20,403 nt of DNA from CBDCGW01 sp964430745 (lineage in GTDB: Bacteria > Acidobacteriota > UBA890). The DNA is taken from the NCBI GenBank assembly GCA_964430745.1, contig CAYSHI010000092.1, positions 1 through 20,403 on the forward strand, given 5' to 3'. Both the position numbers and the translations under genes were made by a program. Shown piece by piece: positions 7,537 through 16,412 of the stretch; positions within the stretch are counted from its first letter, which is position 1; each line of letters starts with the position of its first letter. The notes below the pieces were generated by a model that saw only the letters and a program-made list of their open reading frames with translations, was not told the origin of the DNA and searched no databases.

Positions 7537-8349
7537 TCACTCGTCGCGCGGCGGTTCGGCCTCGGCTCGCTTGACCTCGTCCCAGAGGGCGTCCATGGCC
7601 TCCAGGCTCTCGGCCTCGCCGGAGACGATCTGCGGCTCGATGGCACGAAAGCGTCGCTCGAACTTCTCGCTTGCCGCGCGCAAGGCCACCTCCGGAGACA
7701 TTCCCATGTGTCGCGCGAGATTCGAAACGGCGAACAGCAGATCGCCGATCTCATGCTCGACGTCTCGAGAGCGGCGCGCTCCGTCCTTCTCCGCCTGCGC
7801 CACGGCGGCCTCCACCTCATCGAGCTCCTCGCGAATCTTCAGCAGAACCCCTGCCGCGTCGGGCCAGTCGAAGCCCAGGTTGGAAGCGCGTCGTCCCAGC
7901 TTCTCGGCCCGTGCCAGGGCCGGAAAGCTCTCCGGGATGTCGTCGAGCACCGAGCCGCCCCCGCGCTCATCGCGCTTGGCGGTCTCCCAGCGTTGCAGCA
8001 CCTCTTCGGCGGTGTCGAGCTTGCCCTCCCCGAACACGTGGGGGTGCCGGCGAACGAGCTTGTCGTTGATCGCGTCAACTACCGTTCGCACATCGAAAAG
8101 CCCCGATTCGTCGGCCATCTGCGAGAGAAAGACAACCTGAAGCAGGAGGTCGCCGAGTTCCGAGGGCAAGCCGTCCATGTCGTCCTCGTCGATCGCATGC
8201 ACCACCTCGTACGCCTCCTCGAGCACGTAACGGCGCAGCGAGCGTAGATCCTGCTCGCGATCCCAGGGGCATCCTTCGGGGCCGCGCAACGTCTTCATGA
8301 TGTCGACGAGCCGGCCGAATGCGGCCTCGGCGTCGTGGTTGTCGGACAC
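7537..8349 (-). CDS. mazG: MazG nucleoside triphosphate pyrophosphohydrolase
   Basis: MazG hydrolyses (d)NTPs to the monophosphate plus pyrophosphate, acting as a house-cleaning enzyme and in some bacteria affecting ppGpp levels. The 270-residue product has the two tandem MazG domains expected of the full-length form. The N-terminal domain has GPEGCPWDREQ (22-33), the EExxE motif EEAYE (44-48) and ELGD (64-67). The C-terminal catalytic domain has EELDE (174-178) and EIGDLLFAVSNLAR (200-213). The start is GTG 8349, immediately preceded by a purine-rich GGGGGGAA. The gene converges on tatC across a 61-bp gap in which I see no intrinsic terminator. It is divergent from the DUF1844 gene across 116 bp. 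Confidence 0.95.
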   Translation of the reverse strand: MSDNHDAEAAFGRLVDIMKTLRGPEGCPWDREQDLRSLRRYVLEEAYEVVHAIDEDDMDGLPSELGDLLLQVVFLSQMADESGLFDVRTVVDAINDKLVRRHPHVFGEGKLDTAEEVLQRWETAKRDERGGGSVLDDIPESFPALARAEKLGRRASNLGFDWPDAAGVLLKIREELDEVEAAVAQAEKDGARRSRDVEHEIGDLLFAVSNLARHMGMSPEVALRAASEKFERRFRAIEPQIVSGEAESLEAMDALWDEVKRAEAEPPRDE

Positions 8350-8418
8350 GTTCCCCCCGTTCGAATACGCGGTGTGGATCGGGTGAAGGTACTGCCGGCG
8401 CAGCCTCTACGCAACGCC

Positions 8419-8427
8419 TGCTAGACT
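8419..8427 (+). promoter_or_regulatory. Candidate extended -10 promoter for the DUF1844 gene
   Basis: TGCTAGACT is TGn plus a 4/6 match to TATAAT, 38 bp before the ATG at 8466. No -35 stands out. The form matches the stronger tatC box at 6645-6653. Confidence 0.35.
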
Positions 8428-8465
8428 CACGTCAATCGATTCCTCAGCAGACCCGAGTGGGAGCC

Positions 8466-9116
8466 ATGGACGACGAGAAGACCCCCCAGGGAGACACGGA
8501 AAAGCCGCGCCTCAAGGTAACCGACCGGCGCAAGTTCGCCGCCGACGGCTCACTTCGCTCTGTCGATGAGCCGTCGACGGAACCGGACGGCGAAACCGCC
8601 GCGGCGGGTTCACCGATTGCCCCGCCGAACACCGAAACCACTTCGGCCGAGGCGGCCCCGGAGGCGGGTCCCGGACCCGATTCCGCCGACGAAGCGCACG
8701 CCGTGGAAAGCGCCGAAGCACCGGGCGACGATGCCTCCGCCACAGTGGCCACCGAAACGCCGGATGACCGCACCGGCGCAGCCGAGAGGACGGCTCCCGA
8801 AGGCGCCGACGGGGCCGACGACGATCCGCGCATCGCCGGACCCGAACCCGGATTCTCCCAGCTTCCGCGCGACTTCACCGCCTTCGTGGAGAGCATGTAT
8901 CTGGAGGCGATGTTGTACATGGGCGCGATCGCCGATCCGCGCACCGGCGAGACGATCGAGGACGTCGAGCTGGCCAAGTACAAGATCGATCTGCTGATCA
9001 TGCTGCAGGAAAAGACCGAGGGGAATCTGACCACCGAAGAGAAGCAACAGTTCGACGACGCGCTCTATCAGCTCCGCATGCTGTACCTGCAGAAGACGAA
9101 AACGGCCAGCCTCTGA
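8466..9116 (+). CDS. DUF1844 domain protein
   Basis: The function of this family is unknown; it is typical of Deltaproteobacteria, Acidobacteria and relatives. The C-terminal domain (about residues 130-210) is the DUF1844 core: DFTAFVESMYLEAMLYMG, ADPRTGET, ELAKYKIDLLIMLQEKT, EGNLTTEEK and LYQLRMLYL. The N-terminus has the short family motif KVTDRRKFAADG (17-28). Between the two lies about 100 residues of Ala, Pro, Glu, Asp and Thr, very likely disordered and acidic; many family members have a much shorter linker. There is no signal peptide. The ATG at 8466 follows GGGAG closely and starts MDDEKTPQ. An in-frame start farther upstream (8319) would run through the promoter region and overlap mazG, and is not supported. 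The gene lies in the same direction as dnaK, 277 bp upstream. Confidence 0.88.
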   Translation: MDDEKTPQGDTEKPRLKVTDRRKFAADGSLRSVDEPSTEPDGETAAAGSPIAPPNTETTSAEAAPEAGPGPDSADEAHAVESAEAPGDDASATVATETPDDRTGAAERTAPEGADGADDDPRIAGPEPGFSQLPRDFTAFVESMYLEAMLYMGAIADPRTGETIEDVELAKYKIDLLIMLQEKTEGNLTTEEKQQFDDALYQLRMLYLQKTKTASL

Positions 9117-9173
9117 TCTCGGGACGGCCTCGCCCGACGTCGGGATTCGGCAGATTTTCCGTACCCTACAAGG

Positions 9174-9202
9174 TTGACAAAAGCCCACTCAGGTTTTATC
9201 CT
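9174..9202 (+). promoter_or_regulatory. Sigma-70 type promoter for the dnaK operon
   Basis: A perfect TTGACA (9174-9179) is followed after 17 bp by TATCCT (9197-9202). Transcription would start near 9209 and leave a leader of about 185 nt before dnaK. No CIRCE element is present here. The -35 overlaps a weak HAIR-like dyad: GTTGACA, 7 nt, ACTCAGG (9173-9193). It matches 10 of 14 positions of the HspR consensus CTTGAGT-N7-ACTCAAG. No sigma-32 type promoter was recognised. Confidence 0.6.
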
Positions 9203-9335
9203 GTCGTGTAGCTAAGTTCTACTGCGTCTCTGCCCCCGACCGTTTCCACCGCGGGGCACCCGAAAACACCTGCAACACCCTCGAATTCAGACTCAGCAGG
9301 CAAATTCCGCCCGCATCGGCTCGTGCACTCCCCCC

Positions 9336-9366
9336 GGTTCCGACCGGACGGGTTCGGGTCGGGGCC
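9336..9366 (+). promoter_or_regulatory. Hairpin in the dnaK leader, upstream of the ribosome binding site
   Basis: Positions 9336-9345 pair with 9357-9366 as a 10-bp stem including two G-U pairs, with an 11-nt loop. It ends 12 nt before the GGAGGA ribosome binding site (9379-9384). An overlapping alternative hairpin uses CCGGT, the loop TCCG, and ACCGG (9334-9347). The two cannot form together. Whether this is regulatory is inference. Confidence 0.4.
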
Positions 9367-9393
9367 CGGCGGCGATACGGAGGAATCATCTCA

Positions 9394-11286
<1,893 letters not shown>

Positions 11287-11301
11287 CACGCGGCGGCGGC
11301 A

Positions 11302-11339
11302 CGGGTGGGGCCCTGCCCCACCCGGCCCGCCGCGGGCCG
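11302..11339 (+). other. Tandem stem-loops in the dnaK-dnaJ paralogue gap
   Basis: The 56-nt gap is almost filled by two hairpins. The first (11302-11324) has a 10-bp stem containing GGGTGGGGC / GCCCCACCC and a 3-nt loop. The second (11323-11339) has CGGCCCG / CGGGCCG with a CCG loop. They share two bases at the junction. No T-run follows, so this is not a classical terminator. A partial attenuator or RNA-stability element that keeps DnaK above its partner is plausible. Confidence 0.5.
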
Positions 11340-11342
11340 TAG

Positions 11343-12434
11343 GTGTCCGAAATGCTGTCCAGAGATCATTACGCGGTACTCGGCGTCGCTCCCGACGCAG
11401 ACGCCGACGAAATCAAGGCGGCCTATCGACGCCTCAGTCGCCGCTACCATCCGGGCGTCAACCCCGGAGATGCGCGAGCGCACGCCGCATTCGAACGTAT
11501 TCGGCTGGCGTACAACGTGCTCACCGACTCGCATGAGCGGCAGCGCTACGACCGCGAGGGCCAACCGGCTGCCGACGAGATTCATCTGGCCGGCAACCCG
11601 GAAGCCGGCGGCGACCCGGCATCGTTTCAGGAGCTGTTTCGCCAGCTTTGCGACCACGCCCGGCGCACGCGCCCCCAGCGCGGCGACGATATCCACGCGG
11701 TCGTCGGCTGCCGCCTCGTCGACGCCGAGCGCGGACGACGCACCACCGTCGAGTTGCGGCGGCTCATGCCGTGCATTCCCTGCGGCGGGCGCGGGCGTGT
11801 GCAGATGCAACACGCGGCGGTCTGCTCCAGGTGCGGGGGTAGCGGCCGAGAGATCTTCGGCCGTGGTGTTCTCAGTGTGGCCGTCGCCTGCGCGGAGTGT
11901 GCCGCCGAGGGCATGCATTCGGGCACACCGTGCTCGGCCTGCCGCGGCACCGCGCTTGCCACCGAGCAACAAACGGTTGCCGTGCAGATCCCACCCGGAG
12001 CGCTCGACGGCCAGGAGATTCGTGTCGAAGGGCAGGGCCACAGAGGCCTCCGCGGGGGACCACCAGGCAACCTGGTCGTGACCGTTCGCGTCCAGGAGGA
12101 TCCCCGCTTCGAACGACGCGGTCCGGATCTCGTCACCCGCGTGCCGATCTCCGTGACCGATGCCGTCCTCGGCGCGCGGATTCCCGTTCCCACTTTGCAG
12201 GACGGCCCGGCAGCCGTTCGCATTCCGCCGGGGGTGCAACCCGGCCGGCGACTGCGCGTCCGGGGCAAGGGCCTGGAGATGTCGAACGGGCGCCGCGGCG
12301 ACCTTTTCGTCGTCGTCGACATCCGGATTCCGCAGGTCTACGACGAGGACGCCAAACGCCTCATTCGCGAGTTCGGCGAGCGCACTTCCGGCCCCGACCG
12401 CGGCTCCGTGGAACGTGCTACGGTGCAACGATGA
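11343..12434 (+). CDS. DnaJ paralogue with HPG in place of HPD
   Basis: This is a class I DnaJ-like protein of 363 residues. A J domain (about 5-72) is followed by a zinc domain with four Cys pairs (C144/C147, C161/C164, C183/C186, C197/C200) and two C-terminal substrate-binding beta-domains (about 210-345). Two departures are clear. The J-domain loop reads YHPGVNPGD, so the Asp of the invariant HPD motif (residues 36-38) that triggers DnaK ATP hydrolysis is Gly. The Gly/Phe-rich region is reduced to a short, mostly non-Gly stretch with one FQELF motif. The third and fourth zinc repeats (CAECAAEG, CSACRGTA) have lost the usual glycines but keep all cysteines. The start is GTG 11343, with ATG 11352 as an alternative. 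It follows dnaK and overlaps hspR by ATGA. It may hold substrates without stimulating DnaK. Confidence 0.93.
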   Translation: MSEMLSRDHYAVLGVAPDADADEIKAAYRRLSRRYHPGVNPGDARAHAAFERIRLAYNVLTDSHERQRYDREGQPAADEIHLAGNPEAGGDPASFQELFRQLCDHARRTRPQRGDDIHAVVGCRLVDAERGRRTTVELRRLMPCIPCGGRGRVQMQHAAVCSRCGGSGREIFGRGVLSVAVACAECAAEGMHSGTPCSACRGTALATEQQTVAVQIPPGALDGQEIRVEGQGHRGLRGGPPGNLVVTVRVQEDPRFERRGPDLVTRVPISVTDAVLGARIPVPTLQDGPAAVRIPPGVQPGRRLRVRGKGLEMSNGRRGDLFVVVDIRIPQVYDEDAKRLIREFGERTSGPDRGSVERATVQR

Positions 12435-12904
12435 GCGACGCTAATAGGTCCCGGCGCGGCACCTACATGATCAGCGCCGTCGCCGAGCTCTACGACATCC
12501 ATCCGCAGACCCTCCGCCTCTACGAGCGTGAAGGCCTCCTGCGCCCGGACCGATCCGACGGCAACACGCGCCTGTATTGCACCGAAGACCTCGAACGTCT
12601 GGAGCTGATTCTCACCTTGACGCGCGAGCTCGGCGTCAATCTTGCCGGTGTCGAGGTGATCCTCAACATGCGCGAGAACATGTCGCGCCTGCAAGACGAG
12701 GTCACCTCGTTGCTTTCGTATGTGCGCGACGAGCTGCTGAAGAACGAAAGCGACCTCAAGGGGCGCTTCGAGCAAGCGCTCGTTCGCGTCGAGCGGGGCC
12801 CGCTCATGGTGCAGACGCGTCACACGCGAATCAGTCTGCGGAGGTCCCCCGGCAAATCGGGCGACGAGGCCGCCGGTGTCAACGAGGAATCGAGCCCTTC
12901 GTGA
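12431..12904 (+). CDS. hspR: HspR-like MerR-family heat-shock regulator
   Basis: HspR is a MerR-type repressor that binds HAIR operators and uses DnaK as co-repressor in Streptomyces and related systems. The 157-residue product starts with a MerR winged helix: GTYMISAVAELYDIHPQTLR (about 10-29), YEREGLLRP (31-39), GNTRLYCTEDLERL (44-57), LTRELGVNLAGVEVILNMR. A coiled-coil segment (about 83-122) follows, and the tail is basic and then Ser/Glu-rich. There are no effector-binding cysteines of the metal-sensor type. The ATG overlaps the stop codon of the dnaJ paralogue by four bases, and its own stop overlaps the GTG of the next gene in the same way. The position directly in the dnaK operon is the classical HspR arrangement and suggests autoregulation. 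The target site is uncertain; a weak HAIR-like dyad lies at 9173-9193. Confidence 0.85.
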   Translation: MSDANRSRRGTYMISAVAELYDIHPQTLRLYEREGLLRPDRSDGNTRLYCTEDLERLELILTLTRELGVNLAGVEVILNMRENMSRLQDEVTSLLSYVRDELLKNESDLKGRFEQALVRVERGPLMVQTRHTRISLRRSPGKSGDEAAGVNEESSPS

Positions 12905-13683
12905 GCGACGCCGAGATCCACCCGTCGCCGCCGGAAAGCTGCCCGGAATGCGGGGGCACCGGATGGCGCGCGGTCGACGACGAGGCGGGCGCCCCGGTAC
13001 GGCGCTGTGCGTGCTTCGCCCGGGCCGACGCGCAACGGCGCCTCGATAACACCTTGATTCCAAGCCGCTACCGGCATGCCAACCTGCGCAACTTCGACAT
13101 CCATCCGCGCATGGACGGCTCGCTCGACGAGGCCAAGCTGATCGCCGAGAAGTTCGTCGATTCGTTTCCCGACATCGACAACGGATTGCTGTTCGAAGGT
13201 CCGGCCGGGGTTGGCAAGACGCACCTCGCGGTGGCCGTGCTTCGCGAGCTCGTCACACGCCACGGCGTGACCGGCCGGTTCGTCGACTACCGGGACCTGC
13301 TCGGCTCCATCCAGGACTCCTACAACCCGGTTTCCGAAACCTCCGAGCTGGAAATCCTGCGGCCGGTCTTTCGCGCCGACGTATTGCTCCTTGACGAGCT
13401 CGGCACCCGTCGCCCGACCGCCTGGGTGCGCGACACCGTCACACAGATCCTCAACGACCGATACCGTAGCCGGAAGGTGACCTTGATCACCACAAACTAC
13501 GGCGACGAGGGCGCCGAACGGGGCATCGACACGCTGGAGGACCGCATCGGCCCTTACGCGCGCAGCCGGCTGTACGAGATGTGCCGCAACATACCGATGC
13601 GTGGCGAGGACTTCCGCCAGCAGCTGCGCAGCGCCTCGGATCGTCCGATCAGCTCGGCTTCCGATCGGGCGCACGCGTCGTAA
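12901..13683 (+). CDS. DnaC/IstB-like AAA+ ATPase with N-terminal zinc motif
   Basis: The 260-residue protein resembles bacterial helicase loaders (DnaC, DnaI) and the ATPase of IS21-type elements (IstB). An N-terminal four-cysteine zinc ribbon (CPEC at 14-17, CAC at 36-38) is followed by the AAA+ core. Its Walker A is GPAGVGKTH (100-108) and its Walker B is VLLLDELG (161-168). A sensor-1 ITTNY follows at 196-200, and a candidate arginine finger lies in ARSRLYEMC (220-228). The GTG start overlaps the hspR stop (GTGA), so translation is probably coupled. No transposase or inverted repeats are nearby, which argues against an IS21 origin. A role in DNA replication or repair under stress is possible; which replicative helicase, if any, it loads cannot be told from the sequence. 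The gene converges on rsmE across 61 bp with no clear terminator. Confidence 0.85.
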   Translation: MSDAEIHPSPPESCPECGGTGWRAVDDEAGAPVRRCACFARADAQRRLDNTLIPSRYRHANLRNFDIHPRMDGSLDEAKLIAEKFVDSFPDIDNGLLFEGPAGVGKTHLAVAVLRELVTRHGVTGRFVDYRDLLGSIQDSYNPVSETSELEILRPVFRADVLLLDELGTRRPTAWVRDTVTQILNDRYRSRKVTLITTNYGDEGAERGIDTLEDRIGPYARSRLYEMCRNIPMRGEDFRQQLRSASDRPISSASDRAHAS

Positions 13684-13744
13684 CCGAACAGCCGGGTATC
13701 TCGTGGCGGTGGGAGCGGTGGATGCGCGGCGCTTCGCCCACACG

Positions 13745-14518
13745 CTATCCGTTCCGCAGATCTCCCCACAGGTATTGAAACAACGACAGCGCCACGGTGC
13801 CCGCGGTATCGGCGCGCAACACGCGCGGCCCCAGGCTCAGCATGCGGGCGCTCTGCTCGACCGCGGTCTCGATCTCTCCGGGCGACCACCCTCCTTCGGG
13901 CCCGATCAATACCGTGACGGCGTCCGCGGCGGGCTCGGCGTCGATTTCGGCCACAGCGGGCGCACGCGTCCCCGATAACGTCGCCGCCTCGGCCGCGCCG
14001 ACCTCCGCGATGAACAGCGGCCGCGGAAGGCCTTCCCAGGAGAGCTTCTCGAGGGCAGCCGGGGAATCCACGACCGGCACCCGCGTCCGACCGCTCTGTT
14101 CGGCCGCCGCATCGGCGACCCGGCGCCAACGCTCTGCACGTCGCTCGAGTGCCGCCGGCGTCACGCGCTTCTGCTGGCTGCGCTCGGCGATCACCGGCAC
14201 GATGCGCCGGACACCGACCTCCGTGACCTGCCGCACGATCGTCTCCATGCGCGCCGCCCGCGCCGGAACGGCCTGGACCAGGCAGCTATCCAGGGAAGAT
14301 TCCACGCGGCGCTCGAGCAGGCGGACGAGCCGCAGCGAAGCGCCCGCATCACCCAGGTCCGTGATCTGCGCCTCGACCTCGCCGCCGCGGCCATCGAACA
14401 GGTGCACAACCGCGCCCGGTTGCAGGCGCAGGACCTGGAGATGGCGATGCACGTCGGCATCGACCCGCAACTCGCCCGCTTCGTCGGCGTCGATGGAGCC
14501 GACGCGAAAGCGGCGCAT
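13745..14518 (-). CDS. rsmE: RsmE, 16S rRNA m3U1498 methyltransferase
   Basis: RsmE is a SPOUT methyltransferase that methylates N3 of U1498 in the decoding centre of 16S rRNA. The N-terminal PUA-like part starts with the family-typical MRRFRV and includes HRHLQVLRLQPG. The SPOUT knot is shown by VLIGPEGGWSPGEIE and LGPRVLRADTAG near the C-terminus. With the ATG at 14518 the product has 257 residues. A TTG at 14533 overlaps the dnaJ stop (TTGA) and would add five residues. Neither has a strong Shine-Dalgarno site, and I chose the ATG because it gives the usual N-terminus. It is the last gene of the hrcA-grpE-dnaJ-rsmE operon. In Bacillus rsmE also lies downstream of dnaJ, with prmA between; prmA is absent here. 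Confidence 0.94.
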   Translation of the reverse strand: MRRFRVGSIDADEAGELRVDADVHRHLQVLRLQPGAVVHLFDGRGGEVEAQITDLGDAGASLRLVRLLERRVESSLDSCLVQAVPARAARMETIVRQVTEVGVRRIVPVIAERSQQKRVTPAALERRAERWRRVADAAAEQSGRTRVPVVDSPAALEKLSWEGLPRPLFIAEVGAAEAATLSGTRAPAVAEIDAEPAADAVTVLIGPEGGWSPGEIETAVEQSARMLSLGPRVLRADTAGTVALSLFQYLWGDLRNG

Positions 14519-14529
14519 CTGCGCGGCGC

Positions 14530-15642
14530 TCAACCGACGAGGTTACGCAGCCGGTCCCACCAGCTCCCGGGCTCGGTATCCATCCCGGGCTCGTCGGTAA
14601 CTTCTGCGAGCTGCTCCATGAGGGCGCGCTGTTCCGGCGTCATACGCGATGGGGTTACCACCTGGATGGCCACGCGCAGCCCGCCGGTACGGCCGCCATT
14701 GAGCGGCGGCATCCCCCGTCCGCGGACTTCGAACACTTCCCCGCCCTGCGTCCCGGCGGGAATATCGAGCGCGGCCGGCTCGCCGATGAGCGTCGGCACC
14801 TCGAGTATGCCGCCGAGGGCGGCCTTGGGAAACGACACCGGCACGCGCGTGAAGAGGTCTCTGCCCCGACGCACGAACATGGCGTGCTCGCGAACGCCGA
14901 TGACGATCTCCAGGTCCCCGGCGGGCATCCCGCGCACGCCGATGGAGCCCTCACCACGCAGCACCAGCCGCGAGCCGTTGTCGACTCCGGCCGGAACCCG
15001 CACTGTGATCTCGCTGTTGTCCACGACGCGCCCCTCGCCCCCGCAGTCGGAACACGGATCGCTGATCGTCGTTCCGGTGCCGCTGCAGGCGCCGCAGGGC
15101 CGGGCAATGGCGAGAAAGCCATGGCGCTGTTGCACCGCCCCGGCTCCGCCGCAGCGGCCGCATGTCGTGGCCCCGGCTCCGCTCTGCGAGCCGGTGTTGG
15201 CGCAGGTCGCGCAGGGCACGTGCCGCCGGATGCGGATGCTCTCGTCCACTCCCGCTGCGGCGTCCTCGAGGTCGATGTCCATCTCGACCCGGAGGCTCGC
15301 TCCATGACCCGCGCGGGCTCGTTGGGCTCCGCCCATCCCTCCGAACCCGAAACCGAAGAGGTCGCCGAGGATATCCGAAAAATCGGAGAAGGCATCGGCG
15401 TTGAACTGCTGGCGCCCTTTGAGCCCGGCCTCACCGAAGCGATCGTAGAGGGAGCGCTTCTCGTCGTCGCTGAGCACCGCGTACGCCTCGGCGGCCGTCT
15501 TGAAGAGCTCTTCCGACTCTGCGTCGCCCGGATTCCGATCCGGGTGATACTTGAGCGCGGCCTGGCGGTAGGCCCGCTTGATCTCGTCCGTGGAGGCGTC
15601 GCGCCGAACGCCGAGAACCTCGTAGAAGTCCCGCTCAGGCAT
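14530..15642 (-). CDS. dnaJ: DnaJ (Hsp40) co-chaperone, canonical class I
   Basis: DnaJ delivers substrates to DnaK and stimulates its ATPase. The 370-residue product has every expected part. The J domain has an intact HPD (33-35, in LKYHPDRNPGD), and a Gly/Phe region contains FSDILGDLFGFGFGG. The four zinc repeats are CATCANTG, CGRCGGAG, CGACSGTG and CSDCGGEG (cysteines 144/147, 161/164, 183/186, 197/200). Two beta-domains follow. I start at ATG 15642 (MPERDFYEVLGV), the normal DnaJ N-terminus. Upstream in-frame starts would add a basic extension lying inside grpE. It overlaps the grpE 3' end by 8 bp. Its cysteine numbering coincides with that of the HPG paralogue in the dnaK operon, so the two align well over this region. 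Confidence 0.97.
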   Translation of the reverse strand: MPERDFYEVLGVRRDASTDEIKRAYRQAALKYHPDRNPGDAESEELFKTAAEAYAVLSDDEKRSLYDRFGEAGLKGRQQFNADAFSDFSDILGDLFGFGFGGMGGAQRARAGHGASLRVEMDIDLEDAAAGVDESIRIRRHVPCATCANTGSQSGAGATTCGRCGGAGAVQQRHGFLAIARPCGACSGTGTTISDPCSDCGGEGRVVDNSEITVRVPAGVDNGSRLVLRGEGSIGVRGMPAGDLEIVIGVREHAMFVRRGRDLFTRVPVSFPKAALGGILEVPTLIGEPAALDIPAGTQGGEVFEVRGRGMPPLNGGRTGGLRVAIQVVTPSRMTPEQRALMEQLAEVTDEPGMDTEPGSWWDRLRNLVG

Positions 15643-16318
15643 CGCCGACACCATCCTCGCCCTCGCCACCGCGAACGTCCTCGGAAGACGCCGCACTCTC
15701 TTCGGCGGGTGCGTCCTCGGCGTTCTCGTCGCCAAACGCGACCACCACGGCGGCAGGCCGGATCAATCGATCCTGCAAGCGGTAACCGGGCTGGAAGACT
15801 TCGAGAACGTGCCCGGGGGGAACTTCATCTGTTTGGTGACGCGCGATGGCCTCGTGGTAACGCGGGTCGAATGCCTCTCCCCTGGGCTCCAGGCGTTCGA
15901 CGCCGATCTTCTCGAGGGCCTTCTGCACGCCGCGCAGGATGAGCTGCATTCCCTCGTGATACGTGCGCGCGTCCTGCGATTCCGTCTCCACGGCGCGTTC
16001 GAAGTCGTCGATCACCGGAACGAGCCCCTCCAGCAAACGGGCCTGGGAGACGGCTGCGAGCTCGGCTTGCTCCTTCTGCGCCCGCCGCCGGAAGTTGACG
16101 AGCTCCGCTTGCCGGCGCAAGGACTGATCGTGCAACCGCTCGATCTCGGCGCGAGCCATCTCGAGTTGCCCGACGAGCTCGTCGTGCGACATGTCGGCCA
16201 GGTCGAGCGCATCTTCGGCGCCGCGCTCTTGCCTCACGCTTTCGTCCTCGGGAACCACGCTCAGCGGGATTCCGTCGTCGACGGCTTCGCCGGTTGTCTT
16301 TTCCTCTTTGTCTTTCAC
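15635..16318 (-). CDS. grpE: GrpE nucleotide exchange factor for DnaK
   Basis: GrpE is the dimeric factor that releases ADP from DnaK. The 227-residue product has an acidic, disordered N-terminus (1-44) and a long coiled coil (about 45-90, with HDELVGQLEMARAEIERL). A four-helix region with LVPVIDDFERAV follows, then the DnaK-contacting beta-domain with FDPRYHEAIARH and PGYRLQDRLIRPAAVVVA. A further acidic tail of about 35 residues, rich in Glu and Ala, extends beyond the usual end. The start is GTG 16318, with only a weak purine stretch (GAAGAG) upstream. It lies 94 bp after hrcA; that gap contains a 6-bp hairpin (16361-16378) but no promoter that I can defend, so the operon is probably read through. 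Confidence 0.96.
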   Translation of the reverse strand: MKDKEEKTTGEAVDDGIPLSVVPEDESVRQERGAEDALDLADMSHDELVGQLEMARAEIERLHDQSLRRQAELVNFRRRAQKEQAELAAVSQARLLEGLVPVIDDFERAVETESQDARTYHEGMQLILRGVQKALEKIGVERLEPRGEAFDPRYHEAIARHQTDEVPPGHVLEVFQPGYRLQDRLIRPAAVVVAFGDENAEDAPAEESAASSEDVRGGEGEDGVGDA

Positions 16319-16412
16319 GTTCTTTTCTCTTCGTACGGACGGTCGGTAGCTATGGTGTCACGACCCTTGGCCGGGTCGGTCGATCGGCCGGACCTGGGGC
16401 GCCAGAAGGGGA

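Noticed and set aside
9208..9222. Small dyad GTAG-N7-CTAC near the dnaK transcription start as an operator
   Set aside because: Four-base arms are too short to distinguish from chance, and they resemble neither CIRCE nor HAIR.
12901..13683. IS21-type insertion sequence suggested by the IstB-like ATPase
   Set aside because: There is no istA-like transposase and no terminal inverted repeats, and the gene is coupled by overlap to hspR. A stand-alone loader-like ATPase fits better.
16361..16378. Stem-loop CGACCC / GGGTCG in the hrcA-grpE gap as a terminator
   Set aside because: Only 6 bp with no T-run on either strand. The genes on both sides belong to one expected operon.
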